Shown here one piece after another: positions 8,548 through 17,728 of a stretch of DNA of 64,000 nucleotides. The translations under genes and the position numbers were made by a program. The notes under the pieces are model-generated. The model worked only from the letters and a program-made list of their open reading frames with translations. It did no database searches and was not told the origin of the DNA. Each line of letters opens with the position of its first letter. The stretch's first letter is position 1. The DNA lies in contig JAGXAR010000002.1 in the NCBI GenBank assembly GCA_018971525.1, forward strand, positions 55,143 to 119,142, in the 5' to 3' direction. The stretch is from Nitrospirota bacterium (GTDB lineage Bacteria; Nitrospirota; Nitrospiria; Nitrospirales; Nitrospiraceae).

Positions 8548-9645
8548 ATGGCTCTGTTTCGGCGAGGCCGCGTCTGGTGGATGGGCTTTTCTTATCAAGG
8601 GAGACAAGTCAGAAGATCCACGGAAGTCACAGATAAGAAGCTCGCAGAGAAAATTTATCACAAGGTGATGGTCCAAATTGCTGAAGGCAAGTGGTACCCG
8701 CCTGAAGCGGGGGCCGATAAAACAGTGAGAGAACTGTTGGAACGGTATCTCACAGATTATTCGGCTCCGAACAAAGCGCCGACGACGCACCACAGTGACA
8801 CATCTCGCGCGCAGCATCTTATTCACGCATTCGGCGATCTGACATTGAGGGAAATGCGACCTTCTCTCTTAGCAGCGCATAAGTCGAAGCGACGGGCTGA
8901 GGGTGCAGCGGCCAAGACAATCAATAATGAACTCACGCTCTTGAGCCATGCCTTTCAGCTCGCGGTGAAGGAATGGGAATGGGTGGCGGAGAACCCGGTG
9001 CAAAAGGTCTCAAAGGAGAAAGTGCGTAATCTGATCGAGCGATGGCTGACAGCAGAGGAAGAACGGCGGCTCTTAGCGGCCTCCCCAATCTGGCTGCAAG
9101 AGATCATTGTCTTCGCGGCCAACACTGGACTCCGGCAGAGTGAGATCCTGAACCTCCAATGGTGCAATGTGGACCTGTTCCGGAGGACGATCACGCTCTT
9201 GGAACAAAAGAACGGAGGCAGAGACACGCTTCCAGTGAATGCGAAGACGCTCGACGTGCTGAAAGCCAGGGCGAAAGTCCGATCGCTCAAGACGGATTAT
9301 GTCTTCTACAACGGGGCCGGAAACCGGATGGATGCGCGGGATCTCCTGCGCGTGTTCTATCCAGTCATGAAAAAAGCAGACGTGAAACGCTTTCGGTTTC
9401 ATGATCTTCGCCATACCTTTGCCACCCGACTTGTGCAAGCCGGCGCGGATATCTACACCGTCCAAAAACTCGGACGATGGAAAACGATCTCGATGGTGAT
9501 GCGGTATGCCCATCATCATCCGGAAAGTTTACGCGCTGGAATCGAGATCTTGGATCGGGTTCCGGCAGGAGTTAGCACAGTTTTAGCACAATCGGCTAAT
9601 TATGCTGTGGCCGGGGCCGGGAGCGAATCCGCTGCAAGCTGTTGA
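8548..9645 (+). CDS. int: tyrosine recombinase/integrase of the element
   Basis: A 365-residue site-specific recombinase. The N-terminal arm-binding and SAM-like core-binding parts (WWMGFSYQGRQVRRSTEVTDKK; TVRELLERYL) precede a catalytic domain. The catalytic residues are visible: Arg in NTGLRQSEIL near 195, Lys in the following hairpin, HDLRHTFATR near 288, Gly/Trp in LGRWKTISMVMRYAHH near 315, and the nucleophile Tyr in MRYAH. A GGAGGTTAATA site precedes the ATG. The gene reads toward the tRNA and ends 17 bp before it. It presumably exchanges the 45-bp identity block in the tRNA 3' half. It would need a directionality factor, which the adjacent HTH gene could supply. Confidence 0.93.
   Translation: MALFRRGRVWWMGFSYQGRQVRRSTEVTDKKLAEKIYHKVMVQIAEGKWYPPEAGADKTVRELLERYLTDYSAPNKAPTTHHSDTSRAQHLIHAFGDLTLREMRPSLLAAHKSKRRAEGAAAKTINNELTLLSHAFQLAVKEWEWVAENPVQKVSKEKVRNLIERWLTAEEERRLLAASPIWLQEIIVFAANTGLRQSEILNLQWCNVDLFRRTITLLEQKNGGRDTLPVNAKTLDVLKARAKVRSLKTDYVFYNGAGNRMDARDLLRVFYPVMKKADVKRFRFHDLRHTFATRLVQAGADIYTVQKLGRWKTISMVMRYAHHHPESLRAGIEILDRVPAGVSTVLAQSANYAVAGAGSESAASC
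9572..9592 (+). repeat. TTAGCACA repeats, possible Int arm site
   Basis: TTAGCACA at 9572 and TTTAGCACAAT at 9582-9592 lie inside the 3' end of the integrase gene. The 11-mer is repeated at 3307-3317 inside the other end of the element, which fits arm-type binding sites. Confidence 0.35.
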
Positions 9646-9662
9646 GAGAAAAGAGAGAAGGT

Positions 9663-9739
<77 letters not shown>

Positions 9740-9830
9740 AGCGGATGCTAACAAAGCGTTGAACGGCAAGTCAAGCCAATGTCAGCGCATCCAAGTTGCT
9801 TTCGTTCCCCTGCAATGCTAAAGCGATAAC

Positions 9831-10778
9831 ATGCGTCTCGTTTTCATGGGCACGCCGGATTTTGCGGCGGCTTCTCTTGAGGCCTTGTTGAGGTCGGACG
9901 ATTCCGTTGTTGGCATCGTCACCCAACCGGATCGCCCGAAAGGGCGTGGGCAAATCCTCACGCCGTCACCGGTGAAACTTTTGGCCCAGCGAGAGCAGAT
10001 TTCTTTGCTGCAACCGCTCAAGATGAAGGATCCTGAATTTCTCCAGGCTCTAGCCGGATGGAAACCTGACCTGATTGCGGTCGCGGCGTTCGGGCGTATT
10101 TTGCCTCCGGCGATCCTCTCGCTTCCCCCGCGCGGCTGTATCAATGTGCACGGTTCCCTCCTTCCAAAATATCGCGGCGCTGGTCCGATCCAGTGGGCCA
10201 TCATCAACGGCGAGAAGGAAACAGGAATTACGACTATGCTGATGGATGAGGGGATGGATACCGGCGTCATGTTGCTCCAGGAGGCCATCCCTATTACTCC
10301 GGACGATACCGCCGGCACCCTCTCGCCACGCTTGGCAGAACTTGGAGGTAGACTGTTGGTCGAGACAATTGTCCGACTTAAGGCCGGCACCCTCGTCCCG
10401 CGGCCGCAAGATTCTTCACAGGCGACCTTGGCGCCGTTGCTGAAAAAGGAAGATGGTGTGATTGATTGGGCCTTGCCCGCCACTGCTCTGGCCAACCGGG
10501 TCCGCGGACTCTCTCCCTGGCCCGGGGCCTACACAACGATGGCGGGCGGTGACCGTTGGACGATCTGGCGAGCCCTGGCGCTCACAGGACCAGCGACGAA
10601 GCCTCCGGGGGTGATCGTCGCAGTCACCAACGAGGCGATTCATGTCGCCACCGGGGAGGGAGTCCTTGCCGTGATGGAGTTGCAGCCGGCTAATAGCCGT
10701 CGCATGGCTGTATCTCAATACTTGGCGGGCCATACCGTTGCCGTTGGATTGCAGTTAGGGGGATCGGCTCTTTCCTAG
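9831..10778 (+). CDS. fmt: methionyl-tRNA formyltransferase
   Basis: A 315-residue enzyme that transfers a formyl group from 10-formyl-THF to Met-tRNA(fMet) for translation initiation. The formyltransferase domain runs from MRLVFMGTPDFAAASLEALL, with the catalytic Asn-His in CINVHGSLLPKYRGAGP near 100-115 and the Asp in TMLMDEGMDTG near 140. The OB-like C-terminal domain starts near 205 (KKEDGVIDW). The length is typical. It heads a group with rsmB, rpe and pheST and is only about 90 bp from the initiator tRNA gene. No strong ribosome site is visible before the ATG. Its stop codon is the first base triplet of an intergenic repeat. Confidence 0.96.
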   Translation: MRLVFMGTPDFAAASLEALLRSDDSVVGIVTQPDRPKGRGQILTPSPVKLLAQREQISLLQPLKMKDPEFLQALAGWKPDLIAVAAFGRILPPAILSLPPRGCINVHGSLLPKYRGAGPIQWAIINGEKETGITTMLMDEGMDTGVMLLQEAIPITPDDTAGTLSPRLAELGGRLLVETIVRLKAGTLVPRPQDSSQATLAPLLKKEDGVIDWALPATALANRVRGLSPWPGAYTTMAGGDRWTIWRALALTGPATKPPGVIVAVTNEAIHVATGEGVLAVMELQPANSRRMAVSQYLAGHTVAVGLQLGGSALS

Positions 10779-10901
10779 CAGGATGCTGAAAAAGCCCGCC
10801 AGCGGCGTTCTCGTATCGCTCTGAGGCTCAACGTACCGGAGCGTGCGCCTCGCCTCTTCGCTCACTGCGGCCTTGCTGGACGGACTTTTTGAGCATCTTG
10901 C
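10778..10901. repeat. intergenic palindromic repeat, copy 1
   Basis: It begins with GCAGGATGCTGAAAAAG directly at the fmt stop and ends with CTTTTTGAGCATCTTGC, the near-perfect inverse, with internal CTCACTGCGGCCTTGCTGG. The ends can pair into a long hairpin. Related copies lie at 26987-27109, 28963-29179 and, as a fragment, at 46108-46165. Confidence 0.8.
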
Positions 10902-11030
10902 GGGCGGGTCCTCTGTTGCCCTAGACGTGCGGACCAGCGAAGTTCCGCATGCGCACGGAGTTCCCCCACAGCTTGCTAGGGGTCCTGTCCGTTCATTGAA
11001 CAATCGAAACGTTCCTGTCCTGAGTGCCCT

Positions 11031-12473
11031 ATGGCTGCTGGTTCTCGATCCTTATTCACTACTCAAATCACACCCTCTGCACGTGCGATCGCCCTCTCGT
11101 TGTTGGTGGAGTCCGTCAAGAGCGAGGAAGGGGTCGATGTCCTGTTAGACCGCGCTCTCGCGCGATGCTCGTTCGACAACAGGGAACGGGCCCTCACGGT
11201 GGAGCTCACCTATGGCGTCTTGCGGCGTCTTGCGACCATCGATTGGCGGCTTGAACCGGTCTTGGAAAAGCCGCTTCCTCGGCTTCCAGTCGCCGTGCAG
11301 ATGGTGCTCAGGCTCGGTGCCTACCAACTCCTGTTTCTCGATCGTATTCCGCAGTCTGCCGCCGTCAACGAATCAGTCAGCCTGGCCAGAGGCTTTGCTG
11401 GCACTGTTGGTAGGGACTGGAGCGGGTTCGTCAATGCGGTCTTGCGCGCGCTCTTGCGCCATCCGCCTCTGCCCTGGCCCAGCATGGATCCCGACGCTGC
11501 GCAGGCCCTCGCCGTGAGGTACTCGGTTCCAGGGTGGCTCAGTCGTCGATGGGTGGAACGTCTGGGCGTGGTCTCTGCGGAAGCGGCCTGCGAGGGGGTC
11601 AGCGCCGTGCCTCCGCTGACACTTCGGGTGAATCAGCTGATCACGACCAGGGGAGCACTCCTCGAAAAATTTGCACAGATGGGTATCGCGGCCAAGCCGA
11701 CCAGCGTGAGTCCATTCGGTATTCTGCTTGAAGAAGGAGGCTCTGTCCCCTCGCTCCCGGGGTTTCAAGAGGGCGATTTTTATGTGGAAGATGAAGCAGC
11801 GCAATTGATTCCTCCCCTGCTCGATCCTCAGCCTGGTGACATCGTGCTCGATGCCTGTGCGGCGCCGGGAGGAAAGGCGACTCATTTGGCCGATCTGATG
11901 CATAACAAGGGGACGATCTACGCCGTCGATCGGAAAGGGGCCCGCCTGGATCTGCTGCGAAGCAATTGTTTCCGACTCGGGGTCCAGATTGTCGTGCCGA
12001 TCGTCGGCGATATTCGGCGGCCACTTGAATGGCTTCCTAAGATCGAAACGGCAGCGCCTCCTTCCGTGAAGAAGGCCAGAGTGGGCGAACCATCGGTTGA
12101 TCGAATCTTGGTGGATGCGCCCTGCAGCGGGCTCGGCGTGTTACGTCGACATCCGGAAGCGAAGTGGCGGAAAGATGAGCAGGCGCTTCCTCGACATCAG
12201 GAACTCCAGTGCCAGATCCTTGAGGCTGTTGCCCCATGCTTGCGGCCTGGCGGGGTGCTGGTCTATAGTACGTGCTCGACGGAACCGGAGGAAAACGAAG
12301 ACGTCATCGAGCGATTCTGTCGTGCCCATTCAGAGTTTCATCGTGAGTCCGTCGTCCCCTGGCTCCCGCATGCGGCACAGGGATTCGTCACCGAACATGA
12401 TGCCCTCTCGACAGTGGGTAATCGGTTCTCGATGGATGGATTCTACGCCGCACGACTGAGAAAGGTTTTGTGA
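11031..12473 (+). CDS. rsmB: 16S rRNA m5C967 methyltransferase
   Basis: A 480-residue RsmB/Sun-type enzyme that methylates a cytosine of 16S rRNA using SAM. An N-terminal NusB-like helical domain (about 20-155) precedes a methyltransferase domain. The SAM motif is VLDACAAPGGKATHLADLM near 285. The two catalytic cysteines lie in VDAPCSGLGVLRRHPEAKW near 365 and VYSTCSTEPEENE near 420. The gene overlaps rpe by one base (TGATG), so the two are co-transcribed. An upstream frame through the intergenic repeat was rejected as a start. Confidence 0.94.
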   Translation: MAAGSRSLFTTQITPSARAIALSLLVESVKSEEGVDVLLDRALARCSFDNRERALTVELTYGVLRRLATIDWRLEPVLEKPLPRLPVAVQMVLRLGAYQLLFLDRIPQSAAVNESVSLARGFAGTVGRDWSGFVNAVLRALLRHPPLPWPSMDPDAAQALAVRYSVPGWLSRRWVERLGVVSAEAACEGVSAVPPLTLRVNQLITTRGALLEKFAQMGIAAKPTSVSPFGILLEEGGSVPSLPGFQEGDFYVEDEAAQLIPPLLDPQPGDIVLDACAAPGGKATHLADLMHNKGTIYAVDRKGARLDLLRSNCFRLGVQIVVPIVGDIRRPLEWLPKIETAAPPSVKKARVGEPSVDRILVDAPCSGLGVLRRHPEAKWRKDEQALPRHQELQCQILEAVAPCLRPGGVLVYSTCSTEPEENEDVIERFCRAHSEFHRESVVPWLPHAAQGFVTEHDALSTVGNRFSMDGFYAARLRKVL

Positions 12474-13174
12474 TGGCACGCCCCGTTCTTATTGCGCCCT
12501 CGATTTTAGCTGCTGACTTTGCCCGACTGGCCGACGAAGTGGCAGCCGTGGAACGCGGGGGGGCCGACTTCCTGCATATCGACGTTATGGACGGGCACTT
12601 CGTGCCGAATTTGACCATCGGTCCGCCGATTGTCGCGGCGCTCAGAAAAGTCACCAAGCTGCCGCTCGATGTCCACCTCATGATCACAAACGCCGACGCC
12701 TTTATCGCCGAGTTCGCCGAGGCTGGAGCAGACTATCTCACGGTTCACGTGGAAGCCTGTACGCATCTCCATCGCACTGTGCAATCGATCAAGGAACGGG
12801 GCGTCAAGGCTGGTGTGACCCTGAATCCGGCTACCTCGCTCACTACGATTGAGGAAATCCTCCCCGACGTCGATTTGCTCCTGATCATGTCGGTCAATCC
12901 TGGCTTCGGCGGTCAAAAGTTTATTACCTCCTCTATTCAGAAGATTTCTTCGGCTCGCGCCATGATCGATCGGGCCGGGAGTCGCGCGTTGCTCGAAGTG
13001 GACGGCGGCGTCAAGGTCGATAATGCGGCTCGGGTGCTGGCCGCGGGAGCTGATGTATTGGTCGCCGGGTCGGCCATTTTCTCTAGTCGGGACTATGCCG
13101 CGACGATCGCTGCGTTGCGCGCAGCCGGCCAACGTTCTTCCACGACGCCGCAGCGCGTCTCCGCTCACCGATAG
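12473..13174 (+). CDS. rpe: ribulose-phosphate 3-epimerase
   Basis: A 233-residue TIM-barrel epimerase interconverting ribulose 5-phosphate and xylulose 5-phosphate in the pentose phosphate or Calvin pathways. Metal and catalytic motifs are visible: APSILAADFARL, HIDVMDGHFVPNLT near 35, DVHLMI near 67, MSVNPGFGGQKF near 143 and EVDGGV near 178. The ATG overlaps the rsmB stop (TGATG), and the gene ends 9 bp before pheS. The C-terminus carries a short basic tail beyond the usual family end. Confidence 0.96.
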   Translation: MARPVLIAPSILAADFARLADEVAAVERGGADFLHIDVMDGHFVPNLTIGPPIVAALRKVTKLPLDVHLMITNADAFIAEFAEAGADYLTVHVEACTHLHRTVQSIKERGVKAGVTLNPATSLTTIEEILPDVDLLLIMSVNPGFGGQKFITSSIQKISSARAMIDRAGSRALLEVDGGVKVDNAARVLAAGADVLVAGSAIFSSRDYAATIAALRAAGQRSSTTPQRVSAHR

Positions 13175-13183
13175 GCCTGGCGG

Positions 13184-14746
13184 GTGGACATTTCTTCCCT
13201 CATCGATAGCCTTCATCCTCTCGAAGTCAAAGTCCTGTCGATCTTTGGAGCGAATCCCTCCGCGGTACTCCGGACAGAAGAGTTGGCGGAGTCCACCGGG
13301 CTAGAGCCCTCGCAATTAAGTATGGCGGTCGAATGGTTGCTTGCCAAGTCGTTGCTCGCGGTCGATTCCGAGACCGTGACGCCGATTGTCTCGCTCACAA
13401 AAATCGGGGAACTCTATTTTGAAAAGCACTCGCCGATCGAACGGGTGCTGTCTGCTGCTCGCGATTTGGCCAAAAACGGCAAGCGCCTGACCATTCAGGA
13501 CATTCAATCGCGAGAGGGGCTCGAACCGTCAGAGGTGAGCGGTGCGATCGGACGGCTCAAGAAAGAAGGCGCGCTCCTCATCATTCAAGGTGGCTGTATT
13601 GAATCGACCGGCCGACCAAGCCAGACGGCAGAAGCGATGCGGGGATTGCTGCAACAGCTCCATGGGGCGTCTCGTGAGCTGCAGGCATTTTCCGAGGCAC
13701 AGCGGCAGGTCATTCAAGACCACGCTGTCAAACGGGGGAATGCACGGGAACCCTTCCGCATTGATGATCGGGTGGCAAGAGCGCTCAAGCTCTCTGTCGT
13801 CGGTATCGAGGCAGCCCAGCAGCTCTCTCGGCAAGGGACCGCGGAAGAGGTCTCCCAGTTGACATCCGAGCTCTTGAAGGACGGGAGCTGGCGGACGAAG
13901 CGCTTCCGCAAGTATACGATCAGTCTTCGCGCGCCGCGGATTGCCCCGGGCAAACGGCATCCGTATCGTGAGTTTCTCGATACCGTGAAGACGAAACTAG
14001 TGAGCATGGGATTCCAGGAAATGCGGGGCTCGCTTGTGGAGACCGAATTCTGGAACATGGACGCCCTCTTCATGCCGCAGTTCCATCCGGCACGGGACAT
14101 TCATGACGTCTATTTCGTCAAGGAACCGACGCATGCCTCGTCGATTGCGGAGCCGTTCTTGTCGCGTGTCACGCAAGCGCACCAGGACGGCGGTGAAACC
14201 GGTTCAACTGGTTGGAACTATTCGTTCGATGCCGAGCGCGCGCGCCGACTGGTCTTGCGGAGCCAGGGGACGGCCGTCTCGGCCCATACGTTGGCGGCAC
14301 AACCAGCGGTGCCGGGAAAGTATTTTTCCATCGCACGCTGTTTCCGCTACGATCAAGTCGATGCCACGCACGCAACCGATTTCTTTCAGGTGGAAGGGAT
14401 CGTGCTCGGCGGAGACATCAACTTTCGCACTTTGCTCGGGCTGCTGAATCTGTTTGCCCGGGAAGTGGCGCAGGCAAAGGAAGTCAAATTTCTCCCGGCC
14501 TATTTCCCTTTCACTGAACCATCGGTCGAGCTGCATGTGCGCCATCCAAAGCTCGGATGGATGGAGCTTGGCGGAGCCGGGCTGTTCCGGCCGGAAGTCA
14601 CCCTTCCGCTGGGCGTGACCGTGCCGGTGATTGCGTGGGGGTTGGGGCTCGATCGCATGGCGATGGTGGCGCTGGGCATTCATGATATCCGTGAATTGTT
14701 CACCGACAATCTTGATCTGATTCGCTCCACCAGAGGGGCCTTGTAG
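13184..14746 (+). CDS. pheS: phenylalanyl-tRNA synthetase alpha, archaeal type
   Basis: A 520-residue class II synthetase subunit that charges tRNA-Phe together with PheT. It is much longer than the usual bacterial PheS (about 340). It starts with winged-helix domains (SLHPLEVKVLSIFG; LRTEELAESTGLEPSQLSMAVEWLL) typical of archaeal and eukaryotic-cytosolic alpha subunits. The catalytic core contains motif 2 in IARCFRYDQVDATHATDF near 390 and motif 3 in GLGLDRMAMVALGI near 490. The start is GTG at 13184. It is adjacent to pheT with a 7-bp gap. Confidence 0.93.
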   Translation: MDISSLIDSLHPLEVKVLSIFGANPSAVLRTEELAESTGLEPSQLSMAVEWLLAKSLLAVDSETVTPIVSLTKIGELYFEKHSPIERVLSAARDLAKNGKRLTIQDIQSREGLEPSEVSGAIGRLKKEGALLIIQGGCIESTGRPSQTAEAMRGLLQQLHGASRELQAFSEAQRQVIQDHAVKRGNAREPFRIDDRVARALKLSVVGIEAAQQLSRQGTAEEVSQLTSELLKDGSWRTKRFRKYTISLRAPRIAPGKRHPYREFLDTVKTKLVSMGFQEMRGSLVETEFWNMDALFMPQFHPARDIHDVYFVKEPTHASSIAEPFLSRVTQAHQDGGETGSTGWNYSFDAERARRLVLRSQGTAVSAHTLAAQPAVPGKYFSIARCFRYDQVDATHATDFFQVEGIVLGGDINFRTLLGLLNLFAREVAQAKEVKFLPAYFPFTEPSVELHVRHPKLGWMELGGAGLFRPEVTLPLGVTVPVIAWGLGLDRMAMVALGIHDIRELFTDNLDLIRSTRGAL

Positions 14747-14753
14747 GTTTCCC

Positions 14754-16472
14754 ATGCCCACGATTACTATTTTCAAACAGGATCTCGAGGGATTGCTCGC
14801 AGGGCCAGGAGAGGCTCGCCAACCGATCACCATGGAGCAACTCGAAGAGTCGTTGATGCTCGTGAAGGGCGAGCTGAAGGGGCAGAATCCAGACACCGGC
14901 GAACTGCGAATCGAGCTCCAAGATAGCAACCGTCCTGATCTTTGGTGCTGCGAAGGCATCGCGCGGCAGATTCGGGTGAAGCGGCAGGGCGCCCTCGTGA
15001 GGTACGACTTTCTCACGGCCACATCGACATCGGTAAAGCGACTGAACGTGGCTCACGGCCTGGAGAAGGTCAGGCCCTACGTGGCGGCCTGTACTGCGAC
15101 TGGTTTACGGGTGACCCAGGAGGGCCTCGCACAGCTGATCCAGACACAAGAGAAGATCGCCGAGATGTTCGGCCGCAAACGCCGGACCGTGTCGATCGGA
15201 CTCTATCGGCTCGGTGCCATTGAGTTTCCTGTGACCTATGACTTGGTAAAACCGGACGACGCCACATTCACGCCGCTGGGCATGGACACAGACATGACGC
15301 TCGGAGAGATGCTGCTCGTCCATCCCAAAGGGCTGGAGTTCGGCGGGATTCTCGCCGGCCAGGATCGCCTGCCCTTCCTCCGCGATGCCAAGGGCCAAGC
15401 TCTCTCCTTTCCCCCGATCATCAATAGCCGCGAAGTTGGAGAAGTGCGGGTGGGAGACGATGCCTTATTCGTCGAGGTGACGGGCACTGACCTCTCGATG
15501 GTCGTCCTGACCCTCAACATTTTCGCAGCCAATTTGGCGGATCGTGGCGCAGTCATTGAGCCGATCGAAGTAATGTATCCCTATAAGACTGATCTCGGCG
15601 AGGCAGTCATGACTCCGCTAGATCTCGGGAAGTCACGGACGCTTCCCGTACGCACGATCGAGCAGGCCCTTGGGCAGGCTTTAGGCGCCCACGAAGTGGC
15701 CAAGGCCTTAGCGGGCTACGGCTATGAGGTGATGAGTATGGGTGAAGAGGTGACGGTAACGCTTCCGCTCTATCGGCAGGACCTGATGCACGCGATGGAC
15801 GTGGTCGAAGATGTCGCGATCAGTCGCGGGTACGGCGACTTTTTGCCGGTGATGCCCTCGCAGTTCACGGTTGGTGGCCTGTCTCGTATAGAGGAGGTCT
15901 CTGACCGTGTCAGGGCCCTCATGGTCGGCATGGGCTTCCAGGAAATTATTTCCAACATTCTCGGTTCGCCCAAGGATCTGCGCGATGCGATGAGATTGGA
16001 AGGGACCGAGTGGGGGGAACTCGTCGAAGTGGACAATGTGATGTCCCAGAACTTCTCTGCGCTTCGACAATGGATGCTGCCCTCGTTGCTTCGCGTGGAA
16101 GCCGCATCAAGCCGGGCGTTTTATCCCCACCGAATGTTCGAAGCGGGTGAGGTGGCACGTCCCGATCCCACGCAGCCCCTCGGGTCACGCACTGTGGCGG
16201 TGCTCGGGGGGGTGATTGCCCACGCCGATGCACATTTCTCCGAGGTCCACTCCTGCCTGGACACGCTGTTCTACTATGTGGGCCAAGCCTACAGACTGGA
16301 ACCGATCCAGCATCCTTCATTTCTCGCTGGACGAGTGGGGAGTATCGTGTCCGGGGGAAAACAAGTCGGTGTGATTGGGGAGCTGCACCCGGAGGTTCTG
16401 GAACGCTGGCAGATTAGTATTCCGGCTGTCGCGTTCGAAATCGATCTGACGGAACTAGCCGAACGGTCTTGA
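14754..16472 (+). CDS. pheT: phenylalanyl-tRNA synthetase beta, archaeal type
   Basis: A 572-residue beta subunit, far shorter than the roughly 800 residues of normal bacterial PheT. It lacks the N-terminal EMAP/OB tRNA-binding domain and the C-terminal anticodon-binding FDX domain. It opens MPTITIFKQDLEGLL and contains the B3/B4 editing-type region (PDLWCCEGIARQIR; FPPIINSREVGEV), B5 DNA-binding-like and catalytic-like core regions (AMDVVEDVAISRGYGDFLPV). This architecture is that of archaeal and eukaryotic-cytosolic PheRS. It pairs with the alpha gene just upstream and is convergent with rplT. Confidence 0.92.
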   Translation: MPTITIFKQDLEGLLAGPGEARQPITMEQLEESLMLVKGELKGQNPDTGELRIELQDSNRPDLWCCEGIARQIRVKRQGALVRYDFLTATSTSVKRLNVAHGLEKVRPYVAACTATGLRVTQEGLAQLIQTQEKIAEMFGRKRRTVSIGLYRLGAIEFPVTYDLVKPDDATFTPLGMDTDMTLGEMLLVHPKGLEFGGILAGQDRLPFLRDAKGQALSFPPIINSREVGEVRVGDDALFVEVTGTDLSMVVLTLNIFAANLADRGAVIEPIEVMYPYKTDLGEAVMTPLDLGKSRTLPVRTIEQALGQALGAHEVAKALAGYGYEVMSMGEEVTVTLPLYRQDLMHAMDVVEDVAISRGYGDFLPVMPSQFTVGGLSRIEEVSDRVRALMVGMGFQEIISNILGSPKDLRDAMRLEGTEWGELVEVDNVMSQNFSALRQWMLPSLLRVEAASSRAFYPHRMFEAGEVARPDPTQPLGSRTVAVLGGVIAHADAHFSEVHSCLDTLFYYVGQAYRLEPIQHPSFLAGRVGSIVSGGKQVGVIGELHPEVLERWQISIPAVAFEIDLTELAERS

Positions 16473-16557
16473 GGCGTACGCCCGTCGGCGCATTCCTCAA
16501 GACCCACGTCCTGTCCTAACCAATTCTTCGAAGGGAATTCTCGGCAGGCGACTGCGT

Positions 16558-16926
16558 TTACGCGCCGGCAGGCGCGAGGTGCTGCTTGGCGAGACCGACC
16601 AGCTGCTCAAACCCCGTGGAATCCTTGATCGCCATATCGGACAAGACCTTCCGGTCCAAGAGGATATTGGCCTTCTTCAGGGCGTTGATAAACCGGCCAT
16701 AGGTCAGCCCATGTGCTCGAACTGCCGCATTGATGCGCGCAATCCACAACACGCGGAAGTCCCGTTTCCGATTTTTCCGTCCGGTATACGCGTACGCCTG
16801 ACCCTTATCGACTGATTCTGTTGCGGTGCGGAACAGCCGGCTCTTCCCTCCATACTGTCCTTTGGCCAGTTTCAGACGTTTCTTCCGTCGATGTCTTGTT
16901 TTGGGGCCACCTTTTGCGCGAGGCAT
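16558..16926 (-). CDS. rplT: 50S ribosomal protein L20
   Basis: A 122-residue 23S rRNA-binding assembly protein. The highly basic N-terminus ([20 protein letters not shown]), the [21 protein letters not shown] segment and the globular C-terminus ([20 protein letters not shown]) are diagnostic. It is last in the leftward thrS-infC-rpmI-rplT cluster, 43 bp after rpmI. In many bacteria L20 represses this operon through the infC-rpmI leader. That control is expected but not read here. Confidence 0.97.
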   Translation of the reverse strand: MPRAKGGPKTRHRRKKRLKLAKGQYGGKSRLFRTATESVDKGQAYAYTGRKNRKRDFRVLWIARINAAVRAHGLTYGRFINALKKANILLDRKVLSDMAIKDSTGFEQLVGLAKQHLAPAGA

Positions 16927-16969
16927 GAGTCAATACTCCTTTTGGTTAACTCGATTCGTACATCCTAAT

Positions 16970-17170
16970 TTAGCTGTAGGGCAATAAGCGATCCAGTGCC
17001 TGAGTCTTGGTCTTATCGACGAGAACCGTGCCGCTTAATCGGCGCTTCCGATCCTGTGTCTTGCTGGTGAGGATATGGCGTTTTCCCGCCTTTCGCCTGA
17101 CCAGTTTTCCAGAGCCGGTGCGGTTAAACCGCTTTTTGGCTCCGCTATGCGTTTTCATTTTCCTTTTCAT
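16970..17170 (-). CDS. rpmI: 50S ribosomal protein L35
   Basis: A 66-residue, very basic protein. MKTHSGAKKRFNRTGSGKLVRRKAGKRH is the L35 signature. Two in-frame ATGs, four codons apart, are possible starts, and the second has a close AAGGAAA site. It lies between infC and rplT in the conserved order. Confidence 0.95.
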   Translation of the reverse strand: MKRKMKTHSGAKKRFNRTGSGKLVRRKAGKRHILTSKTQDRKRRLSGTVLVDKTKTQALDRLLPYS

Positions 17171-17211
17171 GATCGGTGATTCCTTTGGTTATTAGCGTTC
17201 GGGCCGCCGTC

Positions 17212-17718
17212 TTACTTCGGCGCCACGATCATGATCAAGCTTCGCCCTTCCATACGGGGAGCGTACTCGATCGTGCCTGCCTCTCCTATTTCCGCGATGA
17301 CCGAATTCATGAGTGTTCGGCCCATCTCCTGATTGGCCATTTCGCGACCGCGGTACGTCAAGACGACTTTGGTCTTGTTGCCATCGGCCAGAAAGCCCTT
17401 AATCTGTCGAATCTTGATCTCTAAGTCATGCTTATCTGTCCGAGGGCGCAACTTAATTTCCTTCACCTGCGTCGACTTTTGATGGCGCCGGTTCTGGTGG
17501 TCCTTCTTGCTCAACTCGAACTTGTATTTCCCGTAGTCCATAATGCGGCATACGGGAGGCACTGACGTGGGCGCGACCTCGACAAGGTCGTAGCCGTTTT
17601 CTTGCGCCTGCTTGAACGCATCCGCCGTGAGGAGAATGCCGAGCTGCTCGCTCTCCGGACCGATCACCCGGACTTCGCGCACCCTGATTTCCCGGTTAAT
17701 TCGTAATTTGGGGACGAT
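17212..17718 (-). CDS. infC: translation initiation factor IF-3
   Basis: A 168-residue factor that keeps 30S free of 50S and checks the initiator tRNA. The N-domain (RINREIRVREVRVIGPESEQLGI) and C-domain (EIKLRPRTDKHDLEIKIRQIKGFL) are complete. The first ATG or GTG in frame would cut off the conserved RINREIR motif. The only start that keeps it is ATC at 17718, with AGAGGTG six bases upstream, right beside the thrS stop. Rare AUU/AUC starts are the known basis of infC autoregulation, since IF-3 itself rejects them. Confidence 0.92.
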   Translation of the reverse strand: MVPKLRINREIRVREVRVIGPESEQLGILLTADAFKQAQENGYDLVEVAPTSVPPVCRIMDYGKYKFELSKKDHQNRRHQKSTQVKEIKLRPRTDKHDLEIKIRQIKGFLADGNKTKVVLTYRGREMANQEMGRTLMNSVIAEIGEAGTIEYAPRMEGRSLIMIVAPK

Positions 17719-17728
17719 AAGACACCTC

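Noticed and set aside
10843..11148. plus-strand open frame before rsmB
   Set aside because: Its first half is the intergenic repeat and the rest overlaps the rsmB start in another frame.
12506..13216. 236-codon minus-strand open frame over rpe
   Set aside because: Antisense to rpe, whose catalytic motifs are intact on the plus strand.
14204..15022. 272-codon minus-strand open frame over pheS/pheT
   Set aside because: It is antisense to two well-identified genes. Its composition is Arg/Ser/Pro-rich with no domain, a usual by-product of high GC.
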